Below are positions 14,971 to 25,924 of a stretch of 64,000 nt of DNA, in pieces. Both the position numbers and the translations under genes were made by a program. The notes beneath the pieces were generated by a model. It was given only the letters and a program-made list of their open reading frames with translations. It was not told the origin of the DNA and searched no databases. The stretch lies in contig CM063500.1 of assembly GCA_032207245.1 (NCBI GenBank), positions 79,340,625 through 79,404,624 on the forward strand. Reading direction: 5' to 3'. The first letter of the stretch is position 1; the number at the start of each line of letters is the position of its first letter. The stretch is from Pardosa pseudoannulata (Eukaryota > Arthropoda > Arachnida > Araneae > Lycosidae).

Positions 14971-16265
14971 CATACATACATACATACATACATACATACA
15001 TACTCAAAAGCTAAAAAACTGGTATAGGTATGTGTATGCAAATAAAGACATTAGGAACCAATCAGAATACGGCACTGTGGTTGGCAATGCTTATGTAAGA
15101 CAAGTGTCTGGCCCAGTTGTTAGATTAGTTACTGCTGCTGCAATGGTGGCAGGTTATCAAGGTTTAAATGATTTTAAACATGTTATAGAATAAGTACTAT
15201 TATACTGAAAAATGAAATGCTGTGTTCAAGTTGAACTACAGCAAAATAAAAAAAAGAAGCAATTATAAAATTCGGGCATTCCCTATAACTCCAGAATATA
15301 AGGCCTTGAAGAGACCCAAGACACTCACATGTATGGGAATAAATTTACTGTCTTCTGATTACACTGTCAAAATTAAAATTTAAAAAATTGTGAGGAAGGG
15401 GGATGCTAGAACAAAAAACAATTTATAAAAGTATATTAGTAAACCGTGTTATTTCAAATTATGTAAAACAAGAGTTAGGTGTATATCTTGTTTATATGCC
15501 TTAATTTATCTTAAATTAAAATAGCCCATGGAAATGTTTTCAAAAAACCATTTATTTATAATTTTGTGTACTAAGGTTGAAGGCTGTGTATCAAATGGCT
15601 AATCCCAAATAAAGAATTTTCAATGATATTGTCATCTGTTTGCTCATTTTCGTAGTTTCTCCCTCTGATTTCTTTAACATCTGTTTTTCAGATTGATGGT
15701 GTTTTGGCAGTTCATGAATTTCACGTTTGGCAGTTAGCTGGGGAAAGAATCATTGCATCTGCCCATATTCGATGCCGAAACCTTGTTGATTATATGCAGA
15801 TAGCTGAAAAGGTGAAAGAGTTTTTTCATAATGAAGGAATTCATTCTACCACTATCCAGCCGGAATTTGTGGATATACCATCGGTAAGCTCTTTTGAAAA
15901 TTTTCTTATTTTTAGTTTGTTTCATAAAAATTAAAATCTTATACTACTTTTATATACTTTTATATTTACAATTTTAATCATATATTACTGAGAATATCCT
16001 TAATCTTCTGTTTTGTATATTGCAGTACCAAGAAAAGGAGGAGAATTGCATCTTAGACTGCCCAGCCAGTACTAACTGTACGGCTCAGACCTGTTGTGGA
16101 CCACAGAAGGAGGGACAGTCTCCACAAACCCCTCGCTCCAATCCAGTTTGCCGCCAACGGATAAACAATGGGAGTAATTCAGAAACCTATCCAGATGATG
16201 TCACTTTAGCTTTGGAGGCTGGGGAACTGAATGCTTCATTATCCAAGAATACACGACATACATAA
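6472..16265 (+). CDS. SLC30A1-like: ZnT1-like zinc exporter (SLC30A1 family), 8 coding exons
   Basis: This is a cation diffusion facilitator that exports cytosolic Zn2+, in this subfamily mainly across the plasma membrane. Coding exons are 6472-6648, 9505-9727, 11593-11754, 13164-13305, 14439-14482, 14569-14651, 15692-15883 and 16026-16265; they join in frame to 420 residues. Six membrane segments are visible. The two intramembrane zinc-site HxxxD pairs are present: H43/D47 in TM2 (HMLSD) and H201/D205 in TM5 (HVLAD). A short His-rich loop (about 133-147) follows TM4, and the cytosolic domain carries HEFHVWQLAG at 285-294. A Cys-rich tail (C349, C353, C359, C364, C365) echoes the ZnT1 C-terminus. 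It is shorter than human ZnT1 (about 507 residues), chiefly in the loop and tail. The start has A at -3 and G at +4. ZnT10 is the nearest alternative, but the tail and His loop favour ZnT1. Confidence 0.95.
7573..8058 (+). mobile_element. hAT element (CAGGGATGGRC family), copy in ZnT1 intron 1
   Basis: It is 486 bp, with ends close to CAGGGATGGGCAAAC and GTTTGTCCATCCCTG. It is flanked by 8-bp target duplications with one mismatch (ATGCAGAT at 7565-7572, ATGTAGAT at 8059-8066). On the + strand, about 7748-7940 encodes the last part of a hAT transposase (block CEQVFSTLSLRKNNFRSRLT), the dimerisation region of Charlie-type hATs. Only this C-terminal piece is present. Relatives sit at 50527-51009 and 51389-52266. 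Confidence 0.88.
8651..9312. mobile_element. Nonautonomous hAT-like element in ZnT1 intron 1
   Basis: It is 662 bp, bounded by GAGGGCCTGATTA on the left and TTAGTCAGGCCCTG on the right, which are inverted copies. Flanking 8-bp repeats GATAGTAT (8643-8650) and CATAGTAT (9313-9320) differ at one base, fitting hAT target duplication. Internal sequence is AT-rich with no convincing transposase. Confidence 0.7.
9505..9727 (+). CDS. ZnT1-like coding exon 2 (residues 60-133 plus one base)
   Basis: It encodes the conserved FGWARAEVLGALVNAVFL block, TM3 and TM4. The acceptor follows TTTTTCAG; the donor is GTAAGA at 9728. It leaves one base in the open codon. Confidence 0.95.
9812..10519. repeat. Direct duplication in ZnT1 intron 2
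   Basis: A segment at 9812-10088 is repeated at 10246-10519 with scattered substitutions (offset 434 bp). Both copies start with AGTTTTGAAT and end with GATAAAGTG. The second copy stops almost exactly where the next hAT element begins, so the hAT may have inserted at the edge of the duplication. Confidence 0.85.
10530..11211 (+). mobile_element. hAT-like nonautonomous element, copy 2
   Basis: It is 682 bp and related to the copy at 4961-5937. Ends are CAGGTTTAGCATGATTTAAA and CCAACCCTG. Target duplication is CTCTGGGG (10522-10529) against CTCTGGGT (11212-11219), 7 of 8 matching. On the + strand 10780-10968 is open for 62 codons and encodes the hAT dimerisation region (ARIERQFSSFG, then NLRNKLGVDTASKL). 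The rest of the transposase is missing. Confidence 0.85.
11593..11754 (+). CDS. ZnT1-like coding exon 3 (His-rich loop)
   Basis: It encodes the cytosolic loop between TM4 and TM5, beginning EHGHGHSHRRAHH, a zinc-binding His cluster much shorter than in vertebrate ZnT1. The remainder is acidic and polar. Acceptor TTACAG; donor GTTTGT at 11755, weaker than the others. Confidence 0.9.
11964..12642. mobile_element. Possible hAT-like element in ZnT1 intron 3
   Basis: CAGGCTTGCAA at 11964 and TTGCAGGCCTG at 12632-12642 are inverted copies with one mismatch. The interior repeats short motifs such as TTTAGTCACTTTTT near both ends. The flanking 8-mers match poorly, so the call rests on the termini alone. 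Confidence 0.4.
13164..13305 (+). CDS. ZnT1-like coding exon 4 (TM5)
   Basis: It encodes NMRGVFLHVLADALGSV with the second HxxxD zinc site (H201, D205) and the start of the TM5-TM6 loop. The acceptor AAATAG is preceded by a pure ATTT-repeat tract (about 13129-13156) which serves as the pyrimidine-rich tract. Confidence 0.94.
14439..14482 (+). CDS. ZnT1-like coding exon 5 (TM6, 44 bp micro-exon)
   Basis: This 44-bp exon encodes part of TM6 (SIIMVCLIMRSTWPL with flanking split codons). It is accepted because acceptor TTTCTAG, donor GTAAGT and both phases fit the neighbours exactly, and the resulting WPLLVESALILLQ matches ZnT1 TM6 (family YPLLKESALILLQ). Confidence 0.88.
14569..14651 (+). CDS. 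ZnT1-like coding exon 6
   Basis: It encodes LVESALILLQTVPTHIQ and the start of the cytosolic C-terminal domain. Acceptor CTTTTTAG, donor GTAAGC; ends in phase 0. Confidence 0.93.
14923..15003. repeat. Microsatellite (TA)n followed by (CATA)n
   Basis: About 43 bases of TA dinucleotides (14923-14965) run into a CATA tetranucleotide array (14967-15002) in ZnT1 intron 6. Confidence 0.97.
15003..15260 (+). pseudogene. Coding-like fragment, probable 5'-truncated retrocopy
   Basis: Directly after the CATA array, an open frame reads through blocks QSEYGTVVGNAYVRQVSG and PVVRLVTAAAMVAGYQGL to a stop at about 15193. About 50 bases later comes AATAAA followed by an A-run (about 15243-15256). Base composition is clearly higher in GC than the intron around it. 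A processed, 5'-truncated cDNA insertion explains this best. I do not recognise the parent protein; the Ala/Val/Gly-rich segment looks membrane- or TIM-like but I assign no family. Confidence 0.5.
15692..15883 (+). CDS. ZnT1-like coding exon 7 (C-terminal domain)
   Basis: It encodes the cytosolic ferredoxin-like domain, residues 278-341, with VHEFHVWQLAGERIIASAHI and GIHSTTIQPEF, both diagnostic of ZnT1. Acceptor TTTTTCAG, donor GTAAGC, phase 0 on both sides. Confidence 0.95.
16026..16265 (+). CDS. ZnT1-like terminal coding exon 8
   Basis: It encodes residues 342-420 and the TAA stop. The segment around 349-366 has five Cys including a CC pair, as in ZnT1; the rest is polar and low in similarity to known proteins, typical of this tail. 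Confidence 0.9.
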   Translation, partial: YQEKEENCILDCPASTNCTAQTCCGPQKEGQSPQTPRSNPVCRQRINNGSNSETYPDDVTLALEAGELNASLSKNTRHT

Positions 16266-19180
16266 TCATCTTGTTATTTATGACAATCAGCACTATGCAT
16301 TAATGACATAAATGTATTTGTAGATAACTGTGTTTGTAATCCATTTGTGTAAGTATTGAAATGATTTAATTCTGCATAATGGTATCTTCAAGCACATCGA
16401 TTTCAGAACTGCCACATTGTTCTGTAAGAATCTCGCTCTTCAAATTTATTCAAAACTCATTTTTCAAAAATCTTGATATGAGGAAATTTTTAATTTCATA
16501 TTCTTTTCATATTAAGAGATATTTTTTGTATAAAAAAATAATTTATAAGGCAAAAAATTTTAATCTTATTGAAAGTGAAACCTAGGATTTTTCTAAATGC
16601 ATTTGCATTTAAAGGATCTTTATCAGTATTCTGTAAACATGTTTTAAAAGCATTTAAAATATCTAAAACTGCCTCTTTGTTAAGTAAATCATTTTTTCTA
16701 CTTTTTTATTGAGTAATTGCAGAGTTGTATTTATTTTTTGTGTGTTTTACATGTGATTTTGTTGAGTTTGTAGTGATTTGTACTCCATTGAGTATTTTTC
16801 ACTGTCAATATGTCATAGCAGTTAGATAAACACATTCTTTCAGTTTGTGGGTTTTATTTTGTATGTATATATATACGTTTCTCTTCTTTATATGAACTTG
16901 TGATAACTGTACTAAATCTGAAAATTTGTTACGAGCTTTTGAATAATTTTGAATTTTTTTTCTTCCTCTCTTTTTTTTTTTAATTATACATTTTATGTTT
17001 TCACAACTAGGGTTATGCATATGGGTAATGACTTTTTCTTTTTAACAATGATCAACTTTTTTTAATTCTTTAAGATATTTGTCATAGGAGTCCAAACTGA
17101 CTATGTATTATTATACTGTGAATATTGTTGTAGTAATTCCATCTTAAAGAAAAGTGTGAAGCAAAGCTAACAAACTAAAGTATTTATTTATAATTGATCT
17201 TCTAAGTTTACAAAATAATTACTCTAAATTTAACAATTACTTTACATTTTATAGGCATTTATTTACACATAGATGTTTGTGTTCTGGGAAAACACTAAAA
17301 TTTTCAAAATTTTGCTGTAAACTAGATATTTTATGATTTCTTGAGAAAAAAATAACATTTCCACTTATTTCTTTCTGTTTACTTTGAAAAGATAATCAAA
17401 AAATGCAGTATGTTCTCTATGACTCGTATAAATCCTAGCTTCTGGGACAGTCTTCTAGACTTAAAATAACAGGTCAAAGAACTCTGTAAGCTACCTTGAC
17501 AGCACACTGTGTGAAGGTATTGGAAAGGATACGAGTCATTAATAATTATGAGTGATAGAAATGCTTTGGGGTGAATTTTATGGAGTCTGTGAGACCATGT
17601 AACAGCAGTTAAAGGCTAAAACTGTAAAAGAGGTACTGTTTTCATTGAATGTTATAGATAACAATGTTCAAAAAAGCATTCTTGTGATATTAATTAATGA
17701 AAGGTACTGAATGCTTGCCTTTATTTACAGAAATAATTCTAGTAATCTTAAAAAAAAAAATTTTTTTTTTTTTTCTTTCAGAGTAAAATTTAGATTAGCA
17801 TTTTTTCAGATGCTTTAGCATACTTTCATATTTTATAAGAATTTTTTAAAAATTTGTAGAAAGGATTAATTATACCCCTTTCCCACCCCACCTCTTACAA
17901 AAATAAATAAATAATCCAAAATGTCATTGACTAATACCCTTTAAGTCTAAAAATGTACTCTGATATGAATTGAGGATATATTTTAGAATTAAAATGTGAA
18001 GCATTTCACAGTTGTTCAAAATTTATTATTTTCTAAAGATTTCAAATTCACTTTTCGGTTGCACCAAAAGATGCACACATTAAAACAAAGGGCTCTGTAA
18101 TCATTGCTTATAGTACATAGTGCTGCTCTAAAACTTTTCTTTAATTACCCAAAATTGATTCATTTTATATTTTAACAAATAAAAGATATGAAATTTCACA
18201 TCTGAAGATTTTATCAAGCATTTAGTATTTATTCCCCATATCAAGTATTAATAACATTACCTACCGAAATCTCAAGCACATACACACACATTTGGACATA
18301 AAACTTCTTAATTCTATTTTTTCATGTGTTTTTAGAACTGTATCTTCCTTTTTACCCCAAAGACATTTATAAAGCATTCCCTTAGAAACTAACCATCTCA
18401 AATAAGTCTGTATTATGTTCTGTAAGATTTGAAATTTGTGGCATTGTGCTCTTTATTTCCAGTGTGCCTATATATTTATATATGATAATTGGAACTTTAG
18501 TTTGGATTTCTATGGCAATTTTTTACCTTTTTTGTTGTTTTTTATTCTCTTTGGAATTATAGTTTTTAACTGTATACAAAATATTTGTATTTAGAAGGAA
18601 AATTTTTCTTAAGTGATCACTCTATGCAAAGAAATGCTTTAGTACTTGATTATTTATTTGTAATTAAAGTTATTAAGAATTGATACTTTGGTCTTTTTTT
18701 TTTTCACCATGCTTTGTGATTAACAAGGTCTGGTGATCTTTTTTTATGAAATATATATTTTCATTCACTTTAAGAGAAATATTTTGTTATAAATAAGGTA
18801 CCTTGAAAGGTACAGTTTTAAAGTTTTCTTCTGGCTATACATTGGTTAATATAGCAAACAAAACTAGATTGAAATAAAAGTTTACTAGCCCAACTTTTGG
18901 TCTGGGTATTAAAGGCTCCTAAGTGAGAGAACATTTATTTCAATTTTTTAAAAATATTATATCAGCAATTTTAAGTATTTTGAAAATAAAACAATAAAAT
19001 TTAAAAAAATTTTATTAAAATTAAAAGTTTTTATTTTTTTAAAGGCCAAATAAAAGTAGATTAAACAAAGCAAATTAGTCAGAGTGCATTAAAACTCAAA
19101 TTAAGATACATTTTAAACGGTGTCAGATGCAATTAACTTACTTGAAACTTGATAATTTTAGCTTACAATTAAAAGAAAAA
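16266..19180. other. 3' UTR and intergenic sequence after the ZnT1-like gene
   Basis: This is AT-rich sequence with several AATAAA-like signals (for example within 17900-17912). The true polyadenylation site cannot be chosen from sequence alone. I see no further exon or element with defined ends here. Confidence 0.4.
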
Positions 19181-19189
19181 TGCAACCAT

Positions 19190-20055
19190 TGTCACTTTAC
19201 ATATCATTGCCAGATCCAATGGAAATCAAAACAGTGTTTTATTTCCATCTTAGCCCTTATCTAGATCAATTTGATCTGCTTAAAGCTTTCCTATAGTTTA
19301 CCTGATTCACCATATAAAATTTCATGAAGATCTATTCATTCATATTAGAACACATAGTGAACAGTCAGAAAGACACACACACATACAAATATATACATTT
19401 TGAAAATAAAACTTATTTTCATAAAATGAATAAGAGATTATTTAAATTTAATGTTCTTCCTACACTTAAGAAATATAAACTAAAGAAATAAAAGGGTTCT
19501 ATTTAGTGATTAATCATTGCACTTCACTAACAAAAAACTAACTACATTTTTGGTGAGACTATTTTTAAAAGATCAAAGTTATCACAAAAATATTAATCAC
19601 ATAATATAAACTAAAATTTCAATTACTTTTAGTTTTCAAAATATTGACTCCATTGCTGATAGCGAAGGAATAGATTGCAGTGTAAGGAAATAATGGAACA
19701 AAATTATAAAGAACAAGCCAAATAAAACAGATAAAATGAAATATTTAATCTATTCATAGTATAAAATTATCCATATTTGTTATTTTAAAGTACATTTCAT
19801 AAATTATCATGAATTAAATTGCTCAAAAAATTTAAGTATTTTAATACCTTGTTCAAAGAAAAAGTATGCAACATATATTGTTGCCAGTATTGATAGAAGG
19901 AAAAATGTGTCATCTCCATTATCCCCTTGACCTTTGATCCATTTGGCCTGCTAAAAACCTTGGGGAAGGTCTACCTGCAAAATTTCTCTAAGATTCATCC
20001 AGCCAATTTGAAATGCATAGCAAACATGCTATACACACATACAAAGGATTTTGCA
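19190..20055. mobile_element. Possible LINE 3'-tail debris
   Basis: Two stretches resemble the conserved 3' ends of RTE-type or related LINEs: one containing TTTCATGAAGATCTATTCAT with a CA-rich repeat after it (19310-19395), and one beginning CCTTGACCTTTGATCCATTT (19925-20050). This is pattern memory only; no reverse transcriptase is present beside them. Confidence 0.25.
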
Positions 20056-21430
20056 TTTATATATTATCATTTCTTATCAAAATACCTACTTTTATTGGAA
20101 GTATGGATTGACAATTACAGGAATTATAAGCACTAACATTATACCCACATACATAACATTGAATTTGACTAATTTATGTAGTCAATATCATACTTTTAGG
20201 GATTTGATTCTAACAGTTTCATGCATTTTAAATGACATAAAAAGGGTTGACAACACATCAAAATAATATTTACTGTTTCTTCCAGGAATGTTCCTATAAT
20301 TTTTTATAAAATTTGAAAATTTGCAGGAAAATGTTTACAGATGATTATGGTGGAATGGATAATTTAATATGTAAACATACTTGTGTCTGTGTGTTTGCTC
20401 TTTGTATAAATCTACACAGAGATTCTTTGATGCCTTAAAGAATATTGTAAACTTATATCTCACTGCAGGATATCACCCATTGACAAATGCTGCCATTGGC
20501 AGTTGATGATAGATCACAGACAATGAGTATCATTTTCATACTTAATTCCTTAAATGTTTTTATTTGCAGTCACCAGGGCTGACCCTAGGGCTTCAGCTCT
20601 GTTAGGAATGGCATTTTGGCTCAAATTTATAAATAGCTATTTCTGTCAAGAAAATATTTTCTGTTAAAGAATTTTAGAAAATCTAATTTTTTGTAACTTG
20701 AAAGCCTGAAACACAATTGATCTCTTATTTTATATTAGATTTAATTGCAATGTCAACCAGTGCAAATAAAATAGTTAAGGTACGTTGGCTAACACAAATT
20801 AGCTGAAAATTTAAAATTTGCAGGATTAGAAGTCGAAAAGAAAGTACTTAAACATTAGTATTTTAATATTTGTTTTAAATTGTTTTCCTTTTTTTAAAGC
20901 TTATTTTTTGGTTCTTAATAAAAAAAAAGAGAAATAAAATCTTTATGAAAAAGGAATATTTAGAAGCAGTCTGACATAAAAAAACTACATATATTAGTGA
21001 TTACGTTTTCATAGATGATCTGTTCACATGAACAAGGATATTGTTATTTTGGGGGGTTCCTTTAGCACCTCGCCCCCTTATTCCCAGTATTGAAGAACAA
21101 AAGTGGAAGTATTACTCTACTAACTGTTGTAGATCTAAGGTAAGTAAATCAGTTAAATGGAAAAAGTGAAAGAAAAATAAAAAATTAGAATGGAAACCAA
21201 TTTAAGCTTAAAGACAAAAAATTTAAAAAGCCTGTACAGAAATAAGGTTATAACTAAGCTATACCAGTCATATACTTGAGTGGAAATACTGTAGTCAGCC
21301 TGGGGGTGTCAACACCACTCCGTCAGACAATACTCAAGCTGATAGAAAATATCTTTGGGGTTTTTAGTAGATATATTTTAGAAGAATTTTGTGGATAAAT
21401 TGATAATGGCTGTCCTAATTGATAACACGT
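20056..21430. other. Intergenic stretch, no gene seen
   Basis: AT-rich sequence without a supported exon or a bounded repeat. Confidence 0.35.
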
Positions 21431-21433
21431 TAA

Positions 21434-21640
21434 TTAGTTTGTTATTTGCTGATCAACTGTCCTAATAGAACGGATGGTATTATTTTGGATAGCTTGCAGT
21501 TTCTGGTTGGGAGTGTTAGCTACAGATCTCCAGACTTGGACTGCACTGTAAGTCTCGCCTTGATCTCTGTGTATGACTCTTTTAACTGTGGATTCTAAAT
21601 TCCAAGGGGCAATGATCTTATCCAAAATGGGCTAGTGAAA
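21434..21640 (-). pseudogene. Jockey-like LINE reverse transcriptase C-terminal remnant
   Basis: The minus strand encodes VQVWRSVANTPNQKLQAIQN, which matches the motif after the RT domain in Jockey-clade LINEs (VW, then K-LQ-IQN, then a basic residue and I). The normal YG before VW is changed and the frame is lost upstream. This is a short, dead fragment. Confidence 0.5.
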
Positions 21641-21929
21641 GAACTGAGTGAACCAAAGATGACAACATTGTTCCTAACTAAATAATAAGGCCAGCCCTAC
21701 CGGAGGCAAGATGGTGCACAGCGCAAGGAGGGCTAAATTAAGGGAAGTGAAATGATTATCAACCAATTAATAACTAAACATAAGGTTTATAAAATGACTG
21801 CCAATGGTCTAGCATCGGTACTGTTTGACAAAAACAGTGCTAATAAATTAAAAAGCGGCTACCTGAGTTTGACCTCTTCCAGCTACTCGCTGTTCAGCGG
21901 ATAGGAGACTGTTAGAAGCAAATGTAACC

Positions 21930-21975
21930 ACAGCCATCTAAACACAAGGCCTGCTCGCTGATTTTCCGAAAACCG
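21930..21975 (-). repeat. Inverted partner of the 23985-24030 motif
   Basis: In reverse complement this reads AGGCCTTGTGTTTAGATGGC and onwards, aligning over about 45 bases to 23994-24036 in the direct strand. The copies are about 2 kb apart and in opposite orientation. They may be two copies of a small interspersed repeat or of a promoter fragment. Confidence 0.45.
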
Positions 21976-23949
21976 GTCACGTGATCTCTAAAAGGCAGTA
22001 TTCTATTAAATTCTGTTGATGCTTGTTGATTGCTTGCGTATTACTTTTTTTGAAAAAAACAAAAAAAGAAATTTATGGAAATAAAATAATGCTTGCTTTT
22101 ATATGTAAGGTAAGTAGCAATTTTGCTACTGTTTCTTCTATTATTTTATGAGCTGTTTTCTAACTAAGCATATCATACGAATGATGGTAATTCTTAAGTT
22201 CGACACTTTAGAATGGTTCAAATGTTTTGTTATTAGTGTGTGCTTTGTATCATATTGTATATTATAACTGTCGTTTTAAAAATAAGTTTCATTTTATTGT
22301 TAGATCTCATTAAGGAGTTTATATAATACAACATTTAATATCCGTAAATTAAATGTATTCTAAGTTATGTTAAAGTTTCTTTTTTGCTGTGTATTGCAAC
22401 TTGGCTATTGTTGATAACTCACAAGTTACAATTTCTGTTTTATCCTAAAGGAAAACTATTTATTATTACCACAATAAAAGATTAATGTATCCTTACTTCA
22501 TTGATTTTTTAATGTGTTTTTAAGGGGCTTTATTAATAAAAGTTGATGTACAACTTTTTTCCCATACTACAATAGCAACTGGGAAATTTCTATGTAGAAT
22601 CAATGTTATCTGCACTTTAAATTGTTTCTGATTTATCAACGTCTTCAGCTCTTTTTTCAGATTTTCATATTAACTTTTTACAATTTAAAATTTTGAATGT
22701 CGAAGCGTAAAGAAGACATATATGTAATAAAAATTAAACTACCAAAAGAAAATTTATAAATGTAAGAAAAAAAATTAATCTAAAGTAATCGACAGAAGCA
22801 ATGTTTTTACACATTTTTATTATAAAAATATAACCTTTATTCAATGCTGTACTATTTTATAACTGGTAAGTTCTCATATAACCTGTAGAAAAGTAATTAA
22901 ACATGCTTAAAGTTTTCAATAGCTATGTCTAACAGCCAAAAGTAGAAAAATCCCATCTAAATAAAATTTGCAAACTGTTAAAATTATATAAATAAATTTT
23001 AATTAATAGATGCTTTAGGTAGAGGAACTTAAAAAACTGTATTTACACTTAAAGTTACATTTATGTATTCAGATATTTACAAATGTTTTATTAAAATATA
23101 ACAGTAATTTTATAGCAAATGATAATCAACTCAGTCACTTACCCATATCTTAAAAATGTAATAGATTATATAAATAGGTCTTCTAAATTATGTTTGCATG
23201 ATTGTTTACTTCACTTCAAAAATGTAATTTTAACTACTTATAAAATATTTCTGAATAACTACTCTAAAAAAGTGACTGAAAAATATATTGAAGAAGTTAA
23301 GGAAAAATCCAATAAGAGAAAAATAAAAAAAAATTCTTAAATATTTCTTGTAACAATATTTTTACTTTTTTTTTCTGTATACTATTGAATTATGTTTCAT
23401 TGTTTATCTAGTACAAATCAGTATCAGATGTTATAAGTAAATAAAACTGTAAAAATTTTTCCTCAGCATATTTTTGCATGAGTTTGTGAAATTTGTCAGT
23501 GATAAATTGTTCTATGATTTTATACTAAGGCAGTGTTTTTTAACATTGCCTTTAATATAATCCTTAAGGATTTTATTTATTTTAATTTTAATGTGATCCG
23601 TAAAGGATCATATTTTATGAATAAAGGTTAAGATATTTTATTTCCATGGGACCATTTAATAAAAGGTAAGTAAAAAGAAAAAAAAAGATGCCAGTTGTGC
23701 AATTTTTTGCAAATGTAATTTCTTTGCTTAAGATTTTATCTATGTTTCGTATCTGTTCTCGTGTAGTGTATGAAGTGATTTTGGTAACTAAAATTTAAAT
23801 ATAAATTGACACACAAATAAAATCTATAGCAAAATAATTTTCTACTAATCAATATTCAAGTTAGTGAAATAATTGAATATCCTTAGTTTATTTTTTGAAA
23901 AAAATATTTTGCTGAGTAGTAAAAGGCATAACACAATTTACTTGAGGAT

Positions 23950-24030
23950 TATAGGAGGGAAACCGCCTTCGGCCGCCGCCATGTTTTTAAGCGCGTAGGC
24001 CTTCTATATAGATGGCTGTGATGTAACATT
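23950..24030. promoter_or_regulatory. CpG-containing patch with YY1-like motif; possible DNMT2 promoter
   Basis: This patch, unusually GC-rich here, contains the reverse complement of AAAACATGGCGGC (about 23969-23983), matching the YY1/pleiohomeotic site that often lies near start sites of housekeeping genes. A consensus CRE (TGACGTCA) follows at 25025-25032. The DNMT2 start codon at 25849 lies 14 bases after a splice acceptor, so a noncoding exon upstream is expected. The link to DNMT2 is inference. Confidence 0.25.
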
Positions 24031-25024
24031 GGGTGATATGTTCATATAGGGATATTTTAATACAGTATCTAGGTATACAAAATCTAAGCATTGTTTTTGC
24101 AATCTTTTAATCAATATGTTTAAGCAATCCTTTTTTTCTATGGAATAAGCAATTCAATTTCCATTCTTTAAAATTACCCTAACGATATACAAAGATCGAA
24201 TACACAAGTATTTGATCTTGACTGCAAAACTATTTTACTCATTTAAAACCACCCGAAGGCTCATTGTGTAGCTTAAGAAATACTGTGAACGCAAGTTTAT
24301 TTTCTTTGGAACTAAGTGATTTTAAAATGTAACTGTAGATTTAGTATAAAACGTGTATTTATTACGGGGATGTAATTTGTTTTATTTAAAACATGAAATA
24401 TTAGGTATTGTTCATTTGATATTTATTATTTAACTTGCACGTCCTTTAACAATTTTTTATTTTATTTTAAGCATCTTTTAAGAGAGAACTATAGCGCTCA
24501 ATTAATTCAATTGAATATTTACTTGAAAATTAGAAGTTCAAAGTGGAACTTATCAATATGTAAACAGTTTTAACATTCATAATGCTTAATCGGATTTACC
24601 TAATTTTGAGAGGGTTTAATCTTAGCGACATTGAACTTAAAATCATAATTTGGAGTCGCTTTTAGTCAACGAAATATAAAATTTTACGCAGTAGTATCAG
24701 GTCCAGCATTAGTCTGAATAAAATACGTCCTCATAAAATCTAAATATAAAACAATGTTTAGCTCTGAACAACAGATGCCTTGACGGTGATCATAATGACA
24801 TTTAGCAGACGTAAAAGAAAAGACATGCCGGGATTGTAGATTTGAGACTAAATAATCAGAATTTAGAACAAAGAAAGCTTAAAGAAAATTTAGAAGGCTC
24901 GTAAAACAGAACTTCATCATTTTCTTATAAGGAGGCAAAAATAGTACCAGTGCATACAACAAACTGATTCGATGAAAATTCGAATGTTATATTCGATAAT
25001 TTCCCCGGCTTTTTCTTTTTTTAA

Positions 25025-25032
25025 TGACGTCA
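25025..25032. promoter_or_regulatory. Palindromic CRE motif upstream of DNMT2
   Basis: Perfect TGACGTCA about 820 bases before the DNMT2 start codon, in non-repeat sequence. Binding is not shown. Confidence 0.3.
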
Positions 25033-25848
25033 TACTGTAAAAGTAAATAAACTTCTCATCCACGTGTGTGAATGAAATTGTAAACAGTGAAGAACTTTGA
25101 TGTACTTCTTTATTTAAAATAAAATTGAAGTCTTAAATTCCATATGGCGACCAAGATATCATTCCAGAGTACCTTCAGCAGTTATATATATGAGTGCACA
25201 AAATTTAGATTAGTTCATTTCCAGCTTTCCTTTTGAAAGTTTAATCGGCTGAAACAAAAATAGTAAAAGCTTTTTCCCTCTTTTCGTTTTATTTTTTTAA
25301 TTTTTATTATATTCCATTATTTAACATTAATGAAATATTTTATTAAATAATAAGCTATCCAGGTGTATATGTAATCATTTTCAGTTTGTACAAGGGATAA
25401 TATTTGAAAGAATAATATTGCTTTTAATAATTTAAGTTTGGGGAAAATTCAAACTTGTTTCTCAGATCTTAGTAAAACAATATTAAAATACTATAAAACA
25501 AAACATTAATTAATATTTTGATTTATAGGAAGAAAATAACGATGAATATCTTAAGATATAAATTACATGGCTTAAATGGAAAAGAATAATATTTCAGAAA
25601 AAATAGTTGACTACATACTCTCGATTTTTCCATTATCATGTTTTATATTTGGAAGATATGTTTTGAATTCTCTGAATTGTGATTCTTAATGCTTAATATA
25701 CAGTTTTTACAATTTATCTTTTCATTGGATATTATGCACACAGTCACTCACACATAGTTCTAAATACTTAACAATTTAGTCAAAAACACTTCAGTTTTTC
25801 ATGTAAGTCATTCAGAGATATCTTTCTATTTTAGGTCTTAATTCAGCT

Positions 25849-25924
25849 ATGGGAGATAACAGGAAATCTTTTAGGTGTTTAGAACTGTACAGTGGAATAG
25901 GTGGTATGAGATATGCAATGAAAT
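25849..25924 (+). CDS. DNMT2 coding exon 1
   Basis: Residues 1-25: start plus SAM-binding motif I (ELYSGIGGM). Donor GTAAGT at 25925; one base carried over. Confidence 0.92.

Noticed and set aside
14803..15027. Open frame over the TA/CATA repeat
   Set aside because: It is a translation of the microsatellite (Ile-Tyr repeats).
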